This document shows positions 1 through 10,218 of a stretch of 45,766 bases of DNA, in pieces. This DNA is from Bdellovibrionia bacterium. GTDB taxonomy: Bacteria > Bdellovibrionota > Bdellovibrionia > Bdellovibrionales > UBA1609. The stretch spans positions 1-45,766 of the forward strand of contig JAUILT010000013.1 in NCBI GenBank assembly GCA_030432925.1, written 5' to 3'. The translations under genes and the position numbers were made by a program. The notes below the pieces were generated by a model. The model ran no database searches. It was not told where the DNA came from and saw only the letters and a program-made list of their open reading frames with translations. Every line of letters begins with the position of its first letter. Position 1 is the stretch's first letter.

Positions 1-473
1 GCCAATGCCACTTCTTCCTGTAAGAGGCGAGAGCGCCTTTGAGCATCCAAAAGGGCCGCAATAGCCTTTTCATCAAATCCTAAACAAGAATAAGCAAAAC
101 TCATCCGAAACAACGCCTGTGCCTCCAAACGAGGGTATTTATTCATGGAGGCTCTGGCCACTTTACGATAGGCCCTTCCGGCCTCTTTACATTTACCCAA
201 TCCCTCATAAGAGGCTCCCAGGTTGTACATAGAAATCCAATGAAACTGGCTAGCAGGATGTTGAATCACCAACCCCCTAAACACACCCTCTGCTTTCGAG
301 TAGTTTTCTGTGTCCAAATATTCAATACCCTGATTGAATTTTTTTTGAAGGGCAGTGTCCACCACAAATGCTGCTGGCTGGGTCGGCTCCACTGATTTTT
401 CTTTACTCCCACAGGAAACAAAAACCAAAATTGCCGACAAAATCTTTAAAAAAAAGAACATCCATTTACTCAT
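1..473 (-). CDS. TPR-like lipoprotein, C-terminus truncated by window edge
   Basis: Manual translation from ATG at 473: MSKWMFFFLKILSAILVFVSCGSKEK... with a lipobox (LVFVSC) and TPR-like helices (FNQGIEYLDTENYSKAEGVFRGLV..., YNLGASYEGLGKCKEAGRAYRKV). Frame is open to base 1. Not in the ORF track because it runs off the edge. Confidence 0.8.
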   Translation of the reverse strand, partial: MSKWMFFFLKILSAILVFVSCGSKEKSVEPTQPAAFVVDTALQKKFNQGIEYLDTENYSKAEGVFRGLVIQHPASQFHWISMYNLGASYEGLGKCKEAGRAYRKVARASMNKYPRLEAQALFRMSFAYSCLGFDEKAIAALLDAQRRSRLLQEEVAL

Positions 474-1563
474 CCTTCACTCCTTTATAGGGTTGAATCA
501 ATTGAGCCAGCACCTCAAGACCCTCCACGCCGACAACCTCCACATCCAACTCTGGAGCCTGATACACTGGAAGATCTGCTCCAAGAAGCTCCATTAACTG
601 GATCACATACTTATCTTTTTTATCGTAGTAGGATTTCACCTTTTCGTAAAACTCATTGATCTTTTTAGCTACCCGGCGGCTTTGGTCGCTCAGGCCCTCT
701 TCAGAAACTGGAACTGCCCATTGTGGAAACGCTCTGTTCACAATAAGATAGGACAACCGTGCCCCTGTTTTTTTTAGATCTTCATTGAAAAGACCCGCCT
801 CGCTCAACTTAGCTTCATCAATGGCTGTCACTAGTACAAATGCAGTTTCCTGAGCAGACAGTAACTGATGCACCATTAAAGACCTTTCACTGACCGTTTT
901 TTGAAGCTCTGCCATGTTCTCAAAAAAACCGGAAAGCTCAGATATAAACCCCTCTCCAGTGATTTTCTCCAAAGCATCCAATGCCAGGCGCGTCCCTTTA
1001 TTAAAAACTTTTTTGAAAAACCCCTGCCCTTCACCCCCAGAACGAATAAACCACTGGGTGATAGACCTTTGAAATAGAGAATAGATCTTTTCAGGTGACT
1101 TTAAAAAGTCAATGGCGTGCTGAGCTGGTGGAGTATCCAGAACAATCAAATCATATTTACCACTTTGATGAGCTGTCAGCAATAATTCCAAAGAGGTGAA
1201 CTCCTGAGACCCACTCAATGTTGTCGACAGCTGTTTATAAAGCGTGTTGGACAGCAATTTTTCAGTCACACTTTTGTTGGGAGCGGATCTGCGAATAAAA
1301 TCATCAAATACAGCTTGTGGCTCTACCATCATCGCTGAGAGTTCACCAGAAAAGCTCTGCCCAGGAACTTGAGTGGCCTCAAAAATATCTCCCGAACCCA
1401 GCCCCAGAGCGTTGGCCAAACGACGGGCAGGATCAATAGTTAAAACCAACACTTTTAAACCTCTCTGAGCGGCAGCCACGCCCAAAGAAGCGGCCACCGT
1501 AGTCTTTCCCACCCCCCCGCTTCCAGCGCAGATCAAAATTTTATGCTTACGAAAATCAATCAC
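466..1563 (-). CDS. ArsA/Get3-family anion-transporting-type ATPase
   Basis: Deviant Walker A GSGGVGKTTVAASLG, IDPARRLANALG and LIVLDTPPAQHAIDFL motifs typical of ArsA/GET3 ATPases. Confidence 0.85.
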   Translation of the reverse strand: MIDFRKHKILICAGSGGVGKTTVAASLGVAAAQRGLKVLVLTIDPARRLANALGLGSGDIFEATQVPGQSFSGELSAMMVEPQAVFDDFIRRSAPNKSVTEKLLSNTLYKQLSTTLSGSQEFTSLELLLTAHQSGKYDLIVLDTPPAQHAIDFLKSPEKIYSLFQRSITQWFIRSGGEGQGFFKKVFNKGTRLALDALEKITGEGFISELSGFFENMAELQKTVSERSLMVHQLLSAQETAFVLVTAIDEAKLSEAGLFNEDLKKTGARLSYLIVNRAFPQWAVPVSEEGLSDQSRRVAKKINEFYEKVKSYYDKKDKYVIQLMELLGADLPVYQAPELDVEVVGVEGLEVLAQLIQPYKGVKDE

Positions 1564-2464
1564 AAAAATCCTCCGGGATCTTTAGTGACAACTGTCTGTA
1601 CAGCTCAACGGAGGTTGGCAACCATAGATGATTCAAAACAGTGGTTCTAGAAGATTGCTGGAAAACTTGAGCAAACTCACGCTGTTGCTTCATCCCTTTT
1701 ACCAAGTAACTGGACAGTCGCGAGTCTTGTTTCTCTTTCAAAAGCTCCTGAAGTCCACTCTCCGAAACCCCCGGATCCAGACATTTATTCAAAATGAACT
1801 TTGGCGTTTGACCCAACCCTCTCTCAAGGGAGTCTGCCAACTCCATACTTTCATTCACCGGCAGCTCTTCTGGCAGAGCCACCACATAGATTTTCACCCT
1901 TTTGGAATCCCTCAAGATTTCTGCCATAGCCCGACTCTGATCGCCCATTGGGCCTCGGGGGATCGCCTCGCTCATACCCTTAGGAGCATTGATCAGTGCT
2001 TTAAAGTGCCCGGTAGCATAGGCATCCACAATTACATTTTCAAAATCAAAGGCCGGCCCTATTTTACGAATGCCTGAAGTCAATTTACCTAAAATGGCTA
2101 ATTCATTGAGTGCTGGCGCCGCGCGAACCAGTGCTTTCATGATTCGATTTTCAAAAATAAGATCCACCAGACGTTGAACCCGAATAAGGTGGCCTACGTA
2201 CTCTCTGAGAGAGTCCTCTCCACTCCAACGGGCGACCCAGAGCTGAGAGTCCACCTGAACCTCTTTAAAGCCAAAGGCCCGCCCCCAAACATGAGAGTAA
2301 AAGCCTCGGTCTCCCAGCTCAACTAAAAGAGTTTTTCCATTTACTTTTGAGCACTTAAGCGCCAAAGCCGCCGCCACTGTCGACTTGCCGACTCCGCCCT
2401 TACCAGTCACCAAATGAATTTTCTGGGAGGAAATCCTGGCCTCCTTTCTCGCCCCGAAGACCAA
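1556..2464 (-). CDS. Second ArsA/Get3-like ATPase
   Basis: Walker A GKGGVGKSTVAAALALKCS plus NVIVDAYATGHFKALINAP. Overlaps the next gene by 8 bp, consistent with a tandem operon. Confidence 0.8.
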   Translation of the reverse strand: MVFGARKEARISSQKIHLVTGKGGVGKSTVAAALALKCSKVNGKTLLVELGDRGFYSHVWGRAFGFKEVQVDSQLWVARWSGEDSLREYVGHLIRVQRLVDLIFENRIMKALVRAAPALNELAILGKLTSGIRKIGPAFDFENVIVDAYATGHFKALINAPKGMSEAIPRGPMGDQSRAMAEILRDSKRVKIYVVALPEELPVNESMELADSLERGLGQTPKFILNKCLDPGVSESGLQELLKEKQDSRLSSYLVKGMKQQREFAQVFQQSSRTTVLNHLWLPTSVELYRQLSLKIPEDFCD

Positions 2465-2622
2465 TACCGGTGCTCCGCGATAAGTCCTTGCCTTATCAAC
2501 CTCTTATACCTATAAATGAGCCACTTTCTAAGCCCGATTGCAGAGCATCTTTACAATTTTTCCATTGAGATGAAGTTGTTGACGCTTCGCAGCCAAGTCT
2601 GTCGGCCAACCAAGGAGATTGA

Positions 2623-3939
2623 ATGAAAGATTCCATGAAATCCACAATCGAAAATAAAGAGGGTCTGCTTCGCAAAATCAGTATCGAAGTCAACGCCCAA
2701 AAAGTTCAGTCTGCTTTTGAACGTGTTTACAAGGAAATTCAGAAAACGGCCAACATCAAAGGCTTTCGAAAAGGAAAAGCTCCTATTACCACGATTAAAA
2801 GCATGTATGCAGATCGAATCAAAGATGATGTCCTGAATGATATCGTGTCTGAAAGCTATCAAACAGCGTTAAATGAGCATTCTCTGAATCCCATTGGCTA
2901 CCCAAAGCTGGATTTTGAAAGTCTGAGTCCGGAAGATAGTTTCAAGTTTACAGCAGAATTTGAAATTCGCCCAGAAGTCACCGTCGAAAAGTATGAGGGC
3001 CTTAAGGTAGAAAAAGAGAAGCTCGTCGTTAATGAGACTCAAGTCGATAATATCCTGGAGAACATCCGTACATCACAAGCTGAACTTGTGCCTGTGTTTG
3101 AGGAGCGAGGAGCCCAAGAAGGCGATACTGCAGACATCAACTTTGATGGATACGTCAACGGTGAGCCTCTGCCAGGAGGCAAAGCGGACAATCATATGCT
3201 GGAGTTGGGTGCCGGGCAGTTTATTGAAGGCTTTGAAGATGGTGTTATCGGCATGAAAGTCGGAGAAGAGAAGGAGTTGAGCCTAAAATTTCCTGACGAA
3301 TATCATAATAGCGATATTGCCGGACAGCCTGTCTTATTTAAAGTGAAGCTCAATGGGCTTAAGAAAAAATCCCTGCCTGAACTGAATGACGAACTTGCCA
3401 AAAAAACGGGGGAGTTTGATACTCTTGAGGATCTCAAAACTGCCATTCGCAAAGACCTTACAGAAAACGAAGAACGACGAATTCAAGAAGACTTGAAAAA
3501 TAAAGTTCTTAAAAAGCTGGTTGAGGAAAATCCAGTGGAAGCGCCTCAGACGCTGCAGGATCAGCAAAAACAAATGATCATTGAGGATGTTCGCCAAAGA
3601 CTGTCACAACAAGGCATGAGTGAAAAGGATTTTGAGGAGTACAAGGAAAAATGGGGAACCGATTTTGATGATTCAGCGAAGTTTATGGTTCAATCTACGT
3701 TTCTCGTAGATGCGTTGGCTGAAAAACTGGACTTCCGAGCCACCCCTCAAGATATCCAACAAAAAATTGAAGACTACTCCAAAGAAACCGGCATCGATAT
3801 GGAGCGACTCAATGAATTTTACGAAGACGCCGATAAGCGGTCTCGCCTAAAGTTTCAGCTAACTGAAGAAAAGGTCGTTTCATTTTTGATCGACAAGGCC
3901 GAGATCAAAGAGGTCGAGCCTGAACAAGACAATAAGTAA
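2623..3939 (+). CDS. tig: Trigger factor
   Basis: N-terminal ribosome-binding motif GFRKGKAP, FKBP-like domain (GDTADINFDGYVNGEPLPGGKADNHMLELGAGQFIEGFEDGVIGMKVGEEKEL) and the typical helical C-terminal domain. Confidence 0.97.
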   Translation: MKDSMKSTIENKEGLLRKISIEVNAQKVQSAFERVYKEIQKTANIKGFRKGKAPITTIKSMYADRIKDDVLNDIVSESYQTALNEHSLNPIGYPKLDFESLSPEDSFKFTAEFEIRPEVTVEKYEGLKVEKEKLVVNETQVDNILENIRTSQAELVPVFEERGAQEGDTADINFDGYVNGEPLPGGKADNHMLELGAGQFIEGFEDGVIGMKVGEEKELSLKFPDEYHNSDIAGQPVLFKVKLNGLKKKSLPELNDELAKKTGEFDTLEDLKTAIRKDLTENEERRIQEDLKNKVLKKLVEENPVEAPQTLQDQQKQMIIEDVRQRLSQQGMSEKDFEEYKEKWGTDFDDSAKFMVQSTFLVDALAEKLDFRATPQDIQQKIEDYSKETGIDMERLNEFYEDADKRSRLKFQLTEEKVVSFLIDKAEIKEVEPEQDNK

Positions 3940-3944
3940 GAACT

Positions 3945-4775
3945 TCAACGCAGATAATAAGTGGCTCGAAGAACAAAACTGAACTCTTCATGATAACAAT
4001 CAATGGCGGGATTATCATCACCCGTCACTACAAATTGAATAGCATGTTGGTGATTTTTAGATTTAGCTCCCATATGAACCAGCAAATCACGATCATATTC
4101 TATGAAAAAATCTCCCGTCTGCTCTGTCTCTGGCCATTGACATTGGGCATAGCCTTCCTGTTCGCCGAAACAAAAGTCATCTAGATTTCCATTATGAAAT
4201 GGCTGCCCCACTAAACTTTCCCAATCGTATTTATAAAGTGGTACAAGGCTCCCGTCTGGCAAATCAATAGATTCTGCTTCGAGCCCTTCTACTGTCGCCC
4301 GGTGGTTACTTGCCAAAACTCTGTCATTCAAGGTTAGATAAAATATGTCATCGTATTTTAACTGCTGAATATCCATTGAAAACTCTAAATCACACAAGTC
4401 TGCTCCCTCTGGAAGCTCCAATGCCTTCACCTGTTCGTACCTAGCCATCAAAAAATCGTTGTCCATATGCAGATTACCATTTTCATTAAATTCACAGACC
4501 TCACTACGTCCTGATTCTACTTTTGTATCTGCAAAAACTATTGTGACGGTCATGGGCTCTTCCATATACCCTTTAGTTTGAGCATCCTCACAGTTTTTTA
4601 AAATTTCATCGGGATCTTTTATATCCGGATCGCCCGGAACTCCTGACTCTTCGGGATGATTCATCACCCTCTCCTGGCCGCCCCCTTCTTCTTCTAAACA
4701 GCCAGTAAAAATGTGAAATACGAACAAAAAGAAAAGAAGAGTTTTGATATTGGATTTTGTTTTAAAGTAAGACAT
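3945..4775 (-). CDS. Hypothetical lipoprotein
   Basis: The ORF track starts at 4838, but ATG at 4775 (MSYFKTKSNIKTLLFFLFVFHIFTGCLEEEGGGQ) has an AAAGGA Shine-Dalgarno-like sequence and a lipobox. Confidence 0.65.
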   Translation of the reverse strand: MSYFKTKSNIKTLLFFLFVFHIFTGCLEEEGGGQERVMNHPEESGVPGDPDIKDPDEILKNCEDAQTKGYMEEPMTVTIVFADTKVESGRSEVCEFNENGNLHMDNDFLMARYEQVKALELPEGADLCDLEFSMDIQQLKYDDIFYLTLNDRVLASNHRATVEGLEAESIDLPDGSLVPLYKYDWESLVGQPFHNGNLDDFCFGEQEGYAQCQWPETEQTGDFFIEYDRDLLVHMGAKSKNHQHAIQFVVTGDDNPAIDCYHEEFSFVLRATYYLR

Positions 4776-5054
4776 ATCGATTCCTTTCGCAGTCATAGTC
4801 TCTATAACCTGCGAAGGATATTCCCAAAGTTGAGTCAAATAACTTTAAATTTATAAATAAATTCAGCTGTATCAAATGAGGAGGTTTCACAAAACTGTCT
4901 AACCCTCCTCAACTCTATAATAATTTGACAAAAAATTAAGAAATCTGAATTTAGAGGTTTTTTATAGAAAAACCTATCTCAAGACGACCTCTTTGTTGCC
5001 TTTTGAGATTTAGCCTAACATACTATTATCGAGTCGTAACAGGGATGGACAACT

Positions 5055-5510
5055 ATGATCATGAAGAGACCCAGAAAACTTCGCAACTATCTTCTAAAGC
5101 CCGGCTATCAGTTAAAATTCAGCCTGTACTTTATTGTCAGCGGGATGGCACTGCTTGGCGTAATGATTGCTGTCGTGTTTTCTAAGTTAAGAACCTTGAG
5201 TGAAACCATCTCCCGCTCTGGGGCTCTAGATATCAAGGCCCAGACTCTGCTCAATGAATTGATTTTTGATGTCACCTGGATTTCACTCTCCACATTTGCA
5301 GTCTTTGCACTGATTGTCCTCGTCTATTCAATAGTGATTTCTCACAGAATTGTTGGTCCCACCGTGGCCATCTGTGCCTATATCGAAGAGCTCAAAAAGG
5401 GAAATTTAGATGCCAAAAGAACCTTAAGAAAATATGATGAACTTCATCCTATTATGGATTCTTTACAGGATTTAGCTCTTAAGATGAAGTCTAAAGACAG
5501 TCCGAGTTAA
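5055..5510 (+). CDS. Two-TM membrane protein with HAMP-like linker
   Basis: Two hydrophobic segments followed by VGPTVAICAYIEELKKGNLDAKRTLRKYDELHPIMDSLQDLALKMK, a HAMP-like pattern. Confidence 0.6.
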   Translation: MIMKRPRKLRNYLLKPGYQLKFSLYFIVSGMALLGVMIAVVFSKLRTLSETISRSGALDIKAQTLLNELIFDVTWISLSTFAVFALIVLVYSIVISHRIVGPTVAICAYIEELKKGNLDAKRTLRKYDELHPIMDSLQDLALKMKSKDSPS

Positions 5511-5567
5511 CAGGGGGGCGCTGCGGCAACAGGCCTTCTTAAAAACTCTTATCACTCCCCTGCACAT

Positions 5568-7529
5568 TCAACGAACGCTGGCTTGTAAAAGAATGTTTCT
5601 CATTCTCTCTGATACTTTTGTCCATTGAATCATCGCTCGCTTTTGAGAGTGTTCCCCGAGCCTGGGAATCTGAGTTTCATATTGTAAGACTCTGTTGTAA
5701 ATTCTCTGCATTTGCTCCACATTTGCGGTGTTTTTTGCAAGGTAAAATATAGATTCATAAATAAAGGGCATTGTTAGAGGGTCTGTTTTATAATCTAAAA
5801 AAGCCTGCAACAACCCTCTGTAATCTTCCAACCATTTTCCTTTATTCAATTTGAAACGATAAATCCGATGATCTTTAAACTCAATTTTTTCAAATGGAAC
5901 TCCTGCACGAAACCAATACTGACTGAAGTCCTCAGAAAATTTCGAGCTAGAAACAAGAATCAGGTTTTTAGTTTCCGTTCCAGATATAAGATCATCATAA
6001 GGTATGATTTGTTCTGGGTTGGGTGATGTTTGAATTTCTTTATTCGTTGACTTTAACTGTGGATATTTAGAAGCCGGCATATAAATGGAGCGAGCCAGCC
6101 AATCACTCCTCCTCCACTCACCATACGGGACTAGATTGAAAATCAAGACATAATCTTGTTCTGTCGTTTCTTGCTTGAGATATTTATAAAAATCAGCAGA
6201 AAATGTACAATAAGCTCTCAAGTTTTGAAGTCGTTCAAAGTTTTCAAATTTTCTTCCTAGAAAAATAAATAGGAAAAATATCGTCCCAACTGCAATAAAC
6301 TGTTTCCTCCTCAAGTGCCTCTTCAAAGAAGATAGAATCATTGCCGTAAATATCAGAACTAACAGGGAGTAAACAACAACATATCTATAGTAAAATGGCC
6401 AGCTAATTACCTCTCTGTTAAAAATATCCAATACAAAGAACACTAAAACCAAGGTCAATGCCAAATGAGTAAGGGATCTCTTCCTTCCACGACAATCTCT
6501 CTGCAAAAAAAATAAAGCTAATATCCCACTACTTATAGGTAAAATTAAGCCATGAAACCCTGAGAAAAAAATAGATAAGTTCTCTACTTTCCAGTGAGAC
6601 AGGTATGAGGCCAATATTGAGCTGAAATCTAAATTTTTTACTTTATTTTGCTCACTGGCTGCATCTGCCACACAGATCGCAACAGGAATGTACGTCATCA
6701 ATGCTCCCATATTAGCCAGAAAAAACGTAGGCCTGCTCTTAACTTTCTTTGTGAAAACCAGGGTTGCAGCCAAAAAGAGAGCTGTCATTGCTGTCACCCC
6801 CTGTACATTGGCTGACAAGATCAAAAAAGTTGCTGATACGAAAAGCGAAAACTTATTTGTTTTTTGATTTTCTTTTAAAAAAGAGCTCAAAAAATAAAAG
6901 TAGATCATTAAAAACAAAATCGTCATCTGTTGAGGGCGCCCCTCAACAGAGTAATAAATCAAATAGGGATTCAAAAGATAGGCAAAGGAAATCACACCTA
7001 CAATCAGCTCTGAGCCGGTCAGGCTCCAAATAAATAATGGAAATAAAAGTAAAAATAAAATAAGGCTTAATAAGGCCGGACCTCTTACCGTCCACTCCTC
7101 TGGTCCAAAAATCACACCTCCAATTAACATCAATTGCTGATCCATAGGAGGCTGATGGTATTGAAACGAAGTTCTCACAGACGCTTCAGGGCCTTCAAGT
7201 GCATTATCCATAGAGGCAATCTCGTCGGCCCATATATCTCTGGCTTGGTACTCGTACCCTGCGAGGACAGTCCCTGACAGAACAAATATGACTGTTAAAA
7301 GTCTTACCCTATGGTTTTCAAAAAAAGTCCATTCTCGACGAGGAGATCTCTCTTTCAGTGTGACAAACACACTCCACCCCGAACCCAGGGCACATAAAAT
7401 CCAAAGGAGAAAGTACAAAAAAAAATAAATCCCAAAGGGCCTGCTGGAAAAGGCAATCAACTCCATCAGACAACTAAGGCTCAGTAACAACGAAAAAAGA
7501 AGTAATACCAGATTAAAAATAAAAGCCAT
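5568..7529 (-). CDS. Multi-TM glycosyltransferase-like membrane protein (ArnT/PMT, GT39-like)
   Basis: Many hydrophobic segments; early ARDIWADEIASMDNALEGPEASV...YHQPPMDQQLMLIGGVIFG resembles the N-terminal acidic loop of GT39-type enzymes. Confidence 0.6.
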   Translation of the reverse strand: MAFIFNLVLLLFSLLLSLSCLMELIAFSSRPFGIYFFLYFLLWILCALGSGWSVFVTLKERSPRREWTFFENHRVRLLTVIFVLSGTVLAGYEYQARDIWADEIASMDNALEGPEASVRTSFQYHQPPMDQQLMLIGGVIFGPEEWTVRGPALLSLILFLLLFPLFIWSLTGSELIVGVISFAYLLNPYLIYYSVEGRPQQMTILFLMIYFYFLSSFLKENQKTNKFSLFVSATFLILSANVQGVTAMTALFLAATLVFTKKVKSRPTFFLANMGALMTYIPVAICVADAASEQNKVKNLDFSSILASYLSHWKVENLSIFFSGFHGLILPISSGILALFFLQRDCRGRKRSLTHLALTLVLVFFVLDIFNREVISWPFYYRYVVVYSLLVLIFTAMILSSLKRHLRRKQFIAVGTIFFLFIFLGRKFENFERLQNLRAYCTFSADFYKYLKQETTEQDYVLIFNLVPYGEWRRSDWLARSIYMPASKYPQLKSTNKEIQTSPNPEQIIPYDDLISGTETKNLILVSSSKFSEDFSQYWFRAGVPFEKIEFKDHRIYRFKLNKGKWLEDYRGLLQAFLDYKTDPLTMPFIYESIFYLAKNTANVEQMQRIYNRVLQYETQIPRLGEHSQKRAMIQWTKVSERMRNILLQASVR

Positions 7530-7796
7530 ATTTCAAGAGCCTATCTGAAAACTAATTTCGTTACGAGAGTTTTATACCGACTCAACAAGACGTAATGCGG
7601 CGTGAGTCTTCATTGAATAACATCACTAAAGATGTCTATATTATATTCTCATCATTTACTAATCTAACAAAGGTCAATAACAATTCTTAGTCTGGTAAAA
7701 AACAACATCTTTTCTATTGATACGTTCTTTATTTTTATTTTAATCTTTTTTTGTCTTATCCGCTTCTTTATTCATGGAAATGTACTGATTCTTGAT

Positions 7797-9113
7797 ATGG
7801 AAGAATACAATAAGATGGTTTTTATTGCCTCCCTCAGTGACTGGAAAATATTTTTACCTTGGTCTGGAAGTGGCAGCCTCTTTTATGGACACCCTGGAGG
7901 CATGAATTTTCTTTACTTCCTATTTTCAAAATTTTTCTGGAATGATCTACAGGCCGCACGACTCTTCTGTCTGATTATGAGTTCACTATGCATATTTTTT
8001 TACTACCTGCTTCTCAAGTTCCAAATGAAGCCCCTTATGTCTGCATTAGCCGCATCTTCTCTTCTAATTCTGCCGATGTTTCAGGTGCAATCCCTATTGT
8101 TTTTAAATGAATATGGATCCTATGCTTTGGCGTTTGCCTCACTTGTGGCTTATCAGAAAAATAAAATGGGTACCTACGCAGCCCTAATGTCAATGGCCGT
8201 TTTTTACCTTGAAAGTGCACTCTCCTACGCACTAGCCATTATTTTCATTGAATTCCTGCAAACTAGAAAGAGTATTCGTGCGTTTATATGTTTAAAAAAT
8301 TGGGCACTTTTTACTCCAATACTCCTCTTGTTATTTTTCTTTTTGACTAAATCATTTGGAGTTTCAGAGCCATTCACTCATAACACTCAGGATTTGGTCT
8401 TAAGACGTCTATCACGCCCACCTCTTATTTATTCAGAAATTAACTGGAGCAATTGGCTGCGTGCTCGATCCTACACATTTACAGAAAACCTCCCTTTTTC
8501 TGTAACTTTTTTGATAATAATGTTACCTATTTTAGGGTGGATGCAAAAAATAAAATGGCCTCACTTTATTCAAATTTTATTCTTTGCTAGTATCACTCAG
8601 TTTGTATTCTTTAGTTTTTTATCTGTAGATATTGGGGGACGTGATTTTTTTGGAGTTTTTTGCTTTTTGTTTGCTACATCTTTTTTTGTTCTCGGAGGTT
8701 TTCGACAGGGATTAGCTGCAGCAACTGTTATTTTTATGGCGCTCAGTGCTTTTTCTTGGTCTCGATTGACATCAGGTCAAGCCAGTTGGTTTCAAACTAC
8801 TCTTCGAGAATACAGTAATCAAAATTTCTTTTTAGAGATAAAACAACAAATTGAAAATCAGCCTGGAAACTTTATCTGTTATCCAAATATAGGATACTTA
8901 TCAAAGGCCTTCTGTACGGATCAGTTTTTGAGTCAAGCTGAAAATTTTCAAGTGGGTAGGGATAAATCCCAACTTTTCATGGCAATAATGCCCGAGCATG
9001 ATGAGCATGGATTTAGTAGAATTTCCGACAAGTTCACGTATAAAGGAAAAATTAACTTGGGCAAATTCCATAAGGAAAACATCATTGGTGTAATTTACAC
9101 CCAAAGTAATTAA
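7797..9113 (+). CDS. Multi-TM membrane protein, possible glycosyltransferase-like
   Basis: Long hydrophobic ORF with DMEEYNKMVFIASLSDWKIFLPWSGSGSLFYGHPGGMNFLYFLFSKFF. The true N-terminus is uncertain because the frame is open upstream (see findings). Confidence 0.55.
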   Translation: MEEYNKMVFIASLSDWKIFLPWSGSGSLFYGHPGGMNFLYFLFSKFFWNDLQAARLFCLIMSSLCIFFYYLLLKFQMKPLMSALAASSLLILPMFQVQSLLFLNEYGSYALAFASLVAYQKNKMGTYAALMSMAVFYLESALSYALAIIFIEFLQTRKSIRAFICLKNWALFTPILLLLFFFLTKSFGVSEPFTHNTQDLVLRRLSRPPLIYSEINWSNWLRARSYTFTENLPFSVTFLIIMLPILGWMQKIKWPHFIQILFFASITQFVFFSFLSVDIGGRDFFGVFCFLFATSFFVLGGFRQGLAAATVIFMALSAFSWSRLTSGQASWFQTTLREYSNQNFFLEIKQQIENQPGNFICYPNIGYLSKAFCTDQFLSQAENFQVGRDKSQLFMAIMPEHDEHGFSRISDKFTYKGKINLGKFHKENIIGVIYTQSN

Positions 9114-9152
9114 ATTTTCTTTCTTTACGAGAATTCAAAGGCTATTCTTTAT

Positions 9153-10214
9153 GTGATGAATCCGATAAAAAATTTTGAAAATTTTTTTTCAAACATATTT
9201 CTTATTTCACTGTCTTTGGTCATTACTTTTTTTGTCTCTGAAATGGCTTTTCGATATTTTTATAAGTTCACGCCGTTTCAAGGCACCTACGAAATCACTG
9301 ACCAAATTCATCAACCTAGACCCTACGTAGAAGCTGTTGCTGCTCCCAACCTGGAAGGAATCAACTCATTAGGGTACAAGGGAGACCTTCCAGAGCTACC
9401 AAAACCTGAGGGTGAGTTTAGGGTTGCCGTCCTTGGTGGCTCTACCGTTTTTGGCCATGAACCCAACTTTGAAAAGATGACCGGTGAGATGTCTTTGCCC
9501 CACTACCTAGAAAAAGAACTTCAAAAACAAGTGGGCTCTCACGTGAGGGTCTATAATTTTGGAATTACATCCACAGTTGTACAACAAGAGCTCGCGCGTA
9601 CAGTCATGGATGTCATTACGTTCAAACCAGATTTAATTTTATCTTACGGAGGCGGCAACGATTACCTTAATCCTCACTCTGTAGGGTATCCGCATCGGTA
9701 TGTTTATCATGAGGTGAACCCATTATGGATCACCGACGTGTCTGAATATCCTGCTTTTCGACTTTTCTTTTTTGGTAGTTTATTGGTAAGAACACTTTTT
9801 CGTACTTACTATGAGGGTTACTTTGAACGGCTGCGAAAACCACGGCATTATGACGCTAAAAATGCACCCTTTTATAGTGTGCCTGAAATAAATTATGTTG
9901 AATCTCTATATAGGATGCAAGTCATCAGCCAAGCATTCGGTGCAAAATTTGCCGCCTTCTTTCAACCCCTCAGAATTTTTTACCAAGGAAGTGAACCTGA
10001 AAAAAGAGATCTGGCTCAATACAATAATAATATCCAAAAAGCTGTTAAAGCAAAGAAGGTTAAACACTTTCAAAATCTGTTTGATGTTTTTAAAAATGAT
10101 TCCACCTCTGTCTGGACAGACGAAATACATCTCACCGACTCTGCAAACAAAAAAATAGCTCAATATTTGGCACAGCAACTCAAGACTTTCATCAAAAAAG
10201 GGCCGCATCAATAA
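9153..10214 (+). CDS. SGNH/GDSL-type hydrolase, membrane anchored
   Basis: N-terminal TM segment; block I FRVAVLGGSTVFG, LILSYGGGNDYLN and C-terminal DEIHLTD motifs of the SGNH superfamily. Confidence 0.75.
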   Translation: MMNPIKNFENFFSNIFLISLSLVITFFVSEMAFRYFYKFTPFQGTYEITDQIHQPRPYVEAVAAPNLEGINSLGYKGDLPELPKPEGEFRVAVLGGSTVFGHEPNFEKMTGEMSLPHYLEKELQKQVGSHVRVYNFGITSTVVQQELARTVMDVITFKPDLILSYGGGNDYLNPHSVGYPHRYVYHEVNPLWITDVSEYPAFRLFFFGSLLVRTLFRTYYEGYFERLRKPRHYDAKNAPFYSVPEINYVESLYRMQVISQAFGAKFAAFFQPLRIFYQGSEPEKRDLAQYNNNIQKAVKAKKVKHFQNLFDVFKNDSTSVWTDEIHLTDSANKKIAQYLAQQLKTFIKKGPHQ

Positions 10215-10218
10215 AGGT

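Noticed and set aside
1628-2077. 149-aa + strand ORF opposite the second ArsA-like gene
   Set aside because: Antisense shadow ORF over a well-supported coding gene; no domain-like composition.
2470-2490. CGATAAGTCCTT upstream of tig, resembling the sigma-28-like -10 at 14729
   Set aside because: No TAAA-type -35 element at the appropriate spacing.
3845-3862. GCCGATAA inside tig
   Set aside because: Within coding sequence and without a -35 match; chance occurrence.
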